NCBI RefSeq assembly: GCF_004116955.1
Contig: NZ_CP026362.1
Coordinates: 660,501-724,500, forward strand
DNA from: Bacillus vallismortis
GTDB taxonomy: Bacteria > Bacillota > Bacilli > Bacillales > Bacillaceae
Length of the DNA: 64,000 nt
Reading direction: 5' to 3'
The notes beneath the pieces were generated by a model. It ran no database searches and was not told the origin of the DNA. It saw only the letters and a program-made list of their open reading frames with translations. Both the position numbers and the translations under genes were made by a program. Shown one piece after another: positions 61,044 to 64,000 of this stretch; positions within the stretch are counted from its first letter, which is position 1; every line of letters starts with the position of its first letter.

Positions 61044-62048
61044 ATGACGCATGACAAGAAGAACGCAAAAATTATTCCTTTTCCTCATCTGAAAGACCGT
61101 CTTGTGGAAAAAGGGATGTCATCACTGAAGGAAAAAAAGTATCAAGAAGCGCTTGATCTGTTTTCAGAAGCGATGAAATATGACGATACTGAATCCGATC
61201 TTCACTTAGGGATGGCCATCTGCTTTTTGGAGCTGGGCGAATTGGAAGAGGCAAAAAGCGTCTGCGAGAAGATGCTAAAAGAAGGCTATGGCCATTATTT
61301 TACGGTTTTGCAGGTGTACATGACCATCTTAATTCAGCTCAAAAAATATGAAGAAGTCAAAAGCACGATTGAAGCTGTTTTGGAAGAAAATCAGCTGCCT
61401 GCGGAAAGTGCCGAGCAATTTTATAAGCTGCTTGATTTCAGCCGTAAAATGACCGATCCGGAACGTGAGGATGAGGCTTGGGCAGAGGAATATGAGGATA
61501 CCATTGATACGGAGAAAGTGCTGGCAAGCCCTGAGGAGCAAATGAATTTAATTCATTCCTTAAAAGAGCGGAATGTAGCGAAGTATACAGGTCTGCTCAA
61601 AACACTCCTTCAAGACCCCTCGGCTCACCCGATTATCAAAACCATGATCGTCATGCTGCTTGCTGAGCACGAGTATAGCAAACCCGTGCACATTACTAAA
61701 TTTGGCGAGTCGCTGACCATTGAACCGTCTGAGATTGTCCCGCCTGATGCCGCTCCGATTTTACACCGTGTTCTCCGTGTGCTGGATGAGACGCTTGGAA
61801 ATGAAAATCCGACCTTGTATGCGGCAGTGGAAGAACTGTGGAGAAGACATATGTACGTTTTATATCCGTTCCAGCCGAAATTGCTGTCGGCTGACCTTTG
61901 GGCGGCTGCCCTGCATAAAGTCGGTTACGAGATGCACGGGATCGAAATTGAAAGAGAAGAACTTCATATGATGTATGAGTTTACCGACAGAGAACTCGAT
62001 GAAGCGTGCACCATGATAAAAGATATTGAAGAAATTTCTTATTTGTAA
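61044..62048 (+). CDS. ysoA: TPR-repeat protein YsoA
   Basis: A 334-residue protein with N-terminal tetratricopeptide repeats (GMSSLKEKKYQEALDLFSEA and LHLGMAICFLELGELEEAKS, about residues 24-110) and a C-terminal domain of DUF3196 type without a recognisable catalytic motif. No signal peptide, so cytoplasmic; partners unknown. ATG 61044 follows GAAAGGAA; ATG 61023 has no ribosome site. Confidence 0.86.
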   Translation: MTHDKKNAKIIPFPHLKDRLVEKGMSSLKEKKYQEALDLFSEAMKYDDTESDLHLGMAICFLELGELEEAKSVCEKMLKEGYGHYFTVLQVYMTILIQLKKYEEVKSTIEAVLEENQLPAESAEQFYKLLDFSRKMTDPEREDEAWAEEYEDTIDTEKVLASPEEQMNLIHSLKERNVAKYTGLLKTLLQDPSAHPIIKTMIVMLLAEHEYSKPVHITKFGESLTIEPSEIVPPDAAPILHRVLRVLDETLGNENPTLYAAVEELWRRHMYVLYPFQPKLLSADLWAAALHKVGYEMHGIEIEREELHMMYEFTDRELDEACTMIKDIEEISYL

Positions 62049-62062
62049 ATCGCGCCATATAG

Positions 62063-62090
62063 TTGAAAGCGCTAAGTGTTATGTTATAAT
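62063..62090 (+). promoter_or_regulatory. tig promoter overlapped by a cre-like sequence
   Basis: TTGAAA, 16 bp and TATAAT, about 180 bp upstream of tig, giving a long leader. TGAAAGCGCTAAGT (62064-62077) matches the cre consensus with one mismatch and covers the -35. CcpA control of tig is not something I know of. Confidence 0.75.
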
Positions 62091-62275
62091 ATAATGGTTG
62101 TATTTGTGTATAACGGGTTATAAGAAAAACGGTTGGACAGGCTTTGCAGTTCATTATTCACACCTATACATAATGATTCTGATCTTTGGCAGCTTTGTTT
62201 TTGTTGGACGAAGCCGAATGATTGCTTTAGAATGGAAGACCGACACAACCTGAATAGATTTTTGGAGGGAAACAC

Positions 62276-63550
62276 ATGTCTGTAAAATGGGAAAAACAAG
62301 AAGGCAACGAAGGCGTTTTAACGGTTGAAGTTGATGCTGAAACGTTTAAAACAGCACTTGATGATGCATTTAAAAAAGTTGTAAAACAAGTTTCAATTCC
62401 TGGATTCCGTAAAGGTAAAATTCCTCGCGGATTATTCGAACAGCGTTTTGGCGTAGAAGCTCTTTACCAAGACGCTTTGGATATTCTTCTTCCTGTAGAA
62501 TACCCTAAAGCGGTTGAAGAAGCTGGAATCGAGCCTGTAGACCGTCCTGAAATCGATGTTGAAAAAATCGAAAAAGGCGAAAGCTTAATCTTCACTGCGA
62601 AAGTAACAGTGAAACCTGAAGTGAAGCTTGGCGAATACAAAGGCCTGGGCGTTGAAAAAGACGATGCAACTGTAACTGACGAAGATGTTCAAAACGAACT
62701 AAAAGCGCTTCAAGAGCGTCAAGCGGAGCTTGTTGTCAAAGAAGAAGGCGCTGTTGAAGAAGGAAACACAGTTGTTCTGGATTTCGAAGGATTCGTTGAT
62801 GGCGAAGCATTCGAAGGCGGACAAGCAGAAAACTACTCTCTTGAAGTTGGTTCTGGTTCATTCATTCCTGGCTTCGAAGAGCAGCTAATCGGTCTTGAAG
62901 CTGGTGCTGAGAAGGATGTTGAAGTGACATTCCCTGAAGAGTACCACGCTGAAGAGCTTGCTGGCAAACCAGCTGTGTTCAAAGTGAAAATTCACGAAAT
63001 CAAAGCGAAAGAGCTTCCTGAGCTTGATGATGAATTCGCAAAAGATATCGATGAAGAAGTGGAAACACTCGCTGAATTAACTGAGAAAACAAAGAAACGT
63101 TTAGAAGAAGCAAAAGAAAACGAAGCTGACGCTAAATTGCGTGAAGAGCTTGTTCTGAAAGCTTCTGAAAATGCTGAAATCGATGTACCGCAAGCAATGG
63201 TTGACACTGAGCTTGACCGCATGCTGAAAGAATTCGAACAGCGTCTGCAAATGCAAGGCATGAACCTTGAGCTTTACACTCAATTCTCCGGCCAAGATGA
63301 GGCTGCGTTAAAAGAGCAAATGAAAGAAGATGCTGAAAAACGCGTTAAATCTAACCTGACACTTGAAGGAATTGCGAAAGCGGAAAACCTTGAAGTATCA
63401 GATGAGGAAGTTGATGCTGAGCTTTCTAAAATGGCTGAAGCATACAACATGCCTGTTGAAAATATTAAACAAGCCATCGGTTCTACTGACGCGATGAAAG
63501 AAGATTTAAAAGTTCGCAAAGCGATTGATTTTCTTGTAGAAAACCGTTAA
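62276..63550 (+). CDS. tig: Trigger factor
   Basis: A ribosome-associated chaperone with peptidyl-prolyl isomerase activity. The 424-residue protein has the ribosome-binding signature GFRKGKIPR (about residue 44), an FKBP-like PPIase domain (about 160-245, with [15 protein letters not shown]) and a long helical C-terminal chaperone domain. TGGAGGG lies before ATG 62276. Codon use is strongly biased, as expected for a highly expressed gene. Confidence 0.97.
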   Translation: MSVKWEKQEGNEGVLTVEVDAETFKTALDDAFKKVVKQVSIPGFRKGKIPRGLFEQRFGVEALYQDALDILLPVEYPKAVEEAGIEPVDRPEIDVEKIEKGESLIFTAKVTVKPEVKLGEYKGLGVEKDDATVTDEDVQNELKALQERQAELVVKEEGAVEEGNTVVLDFEGFVDGEAFEGGQAENYSLEVGSGSFIPGFEEQLIGLEAGAEKDVEVTFPEEYHAEELAGKPAVFKVKIHEIKAKELPELDDEFAKDIDEEVETLAELTEKTKKRLEEAKENEADAKLREELVLKASENAEIDVPQAMVDTELDRMLKEFEQRLQMQGMNLELYTQFSGQDEAALKEQMKEDAEKRVKSNLTLEGIAKAENLEVSDEEVDAELSKMAEAYNMPVENIKQAIGSTDAMKEDLKVRKAIDFLVENR

Positions 63551-63575
63551 TATGGTGCATAATAATAGTAAGAAT

Positions 63576-63608
63576 AAAACAGGGCGCGAATGATTCGTGC
63601 CTTGTTTT
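63576..63608 (+). terminator. tig terminator
   Basis: A 15-bp stem with two G-T wobbles (AAAACAGGGCGCGAA with TTCGTGCCTTGTTTT) and a 3-base loop. Confidence 0.85.
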
Positions 63609-63726
63609 GTACAATTATGATATATCTCTTTTTCTTGGGGCAAGATAGTTAATGCAGGGCTGTTTTTTGTCATACATATAGAATGTGCAAGTCAGAAACA
63701 CATTGTTACCGTCTTTTTGGAAAGTA

Positions 63727-63735
63727 TGGTAAAAT
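63727..63735 (+). promoter_or_regulatory. Candidate extended -10 of clpX
   Basis: TGGTAAAAT fits a TGN-extended -10, 87 bp before clpX; no good -35 at the usual distance. Confidence 0.5.
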
Positions 63736-63821
63736 GCAATACATACTCGTTCGTTTCAAGTATCATTTTCTTTTGCTCTGCCGGTAAAAGAAAAAGTGAG
63801 ACAAGATTAAGGGGTGAAAGA

Positions 63822-64000
63822 ATGTTTAAATTTAACGAGGAAAAAGGACAATTAAAATGCTCGTTTTGTGGAAAAACACAAGATCAGGTTCGAAAGCTTG
63901 TAGCCGGACCTGGTGTATATATATGTGACGAATGTATCGAACTCTGCACTGAAATTGTGGAGGAAGAACTCGGAACAGAGGAAGAAGTAGAATTTAAAGA
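63822..64000 (+). CDS. clpX: ATP-dependent Clp protease ATP-binding subunit ClpX (5' part)
   Basis: Only the first 59 codons are in the window. They contain the complete N-terminal zinc-binding domain, with cysteine pairs in CSFCGK (residues 13-16) and CDECIELC (about 35-38), which dimerises and binds substrates. ATG 63822 follows AAGGGGTG. The AAA+ module lies beyond the window edge. Confidence 0.96.

Overview
The window looks like the chromosome of a member of the Bacillus subtilis species complex, and its gene order matches the araB-to-clpX segment of that genome. It carries the arabinose operon, pheST, mutSB, the lcfA-fadR-fadB-etfBA cluster, trxA-uvrC, lysC, sdhCAB, gerE-racE-gerM, ilvBHC-leuABCD and tig-clpX in order. 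Sporulation genes (sspI, gerE, gerM, ysnD), T-box and L-box leaders, and TTG/GTG starts with strong ribosome sites fit a Bacillus. Protein differences from what I remember of strain 168, plus an insertion sequence and a secreted phosphodiesterase gene I do not recall at these places, suggest a relative of 168 rather than 168 itself.

Layout. 1-9.1 kb: the distal part of the arabinose operon (araB, D, L, M, N, P, Q, abfA), which imports arabinose oligomers, trims them and feeds arabinose to xylulose 5-phosphate. 9.1-14.4 kb: cstA, a VOC-fold protein and the glycolate oxidase pair glcDF. 14.4-16.5 kb: an accessory patch with decayed coding remnants, a terminator-associated repeat, a secreted glycerophosphodiesterase and a frameshifted small gene. 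16.5-27.9 kb: sspI, an rRNA methylase, T-box-controlled pheST, rnhC, zapA, yshB, polX, mutSB, yshE. 27.9-33.1 kb: fatty acid activation and beta-oxidation with its regulator and electron-transfer flavoprotein. 33.1-35.4 kb: a second intracellular arabinofuranosidase with AraR/CcpA sites, then tiny membrane ORFs and trxA. 35.5-43.6 kb: uvrC, riboswitch-controlled lysC, yslB, sdhCAB with a second copy of the repeat in its terminator, ysmA. 43.6-48.6 kb: gerE, ysmB, racE, gerM, rph, rdgB, ysnB. 48.6-50.2 kb: tRNA-Arg(UCU) with an IS3-family element inside its terminator loop. 50.2-52.2 kb: ysnF, ysnE, ysnD on the minus strand. 52.2-60.9 kb: the branched-chain amino acid operon behind TnrA, CcpA and T-box signals. 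61-64 kb: ysoA, tig, and the start of clpX.

Most genes are ordinary core genes. The least routine content is structural. Two copies of a roughly 177-bp element lie between 26-bp duplications of a terminator hairpin, in the same orientation relative to the upstream gene, and an internal 17-bp hairpin keeps perfect pairing through two compensatory changes. Independently, the IS element sits in the loop of the tRNA terminator. Rho-independent terminators therefore seem to be the landing place of mobile DNA three times in this window. Several small ORFs and vestigial genes are also described.
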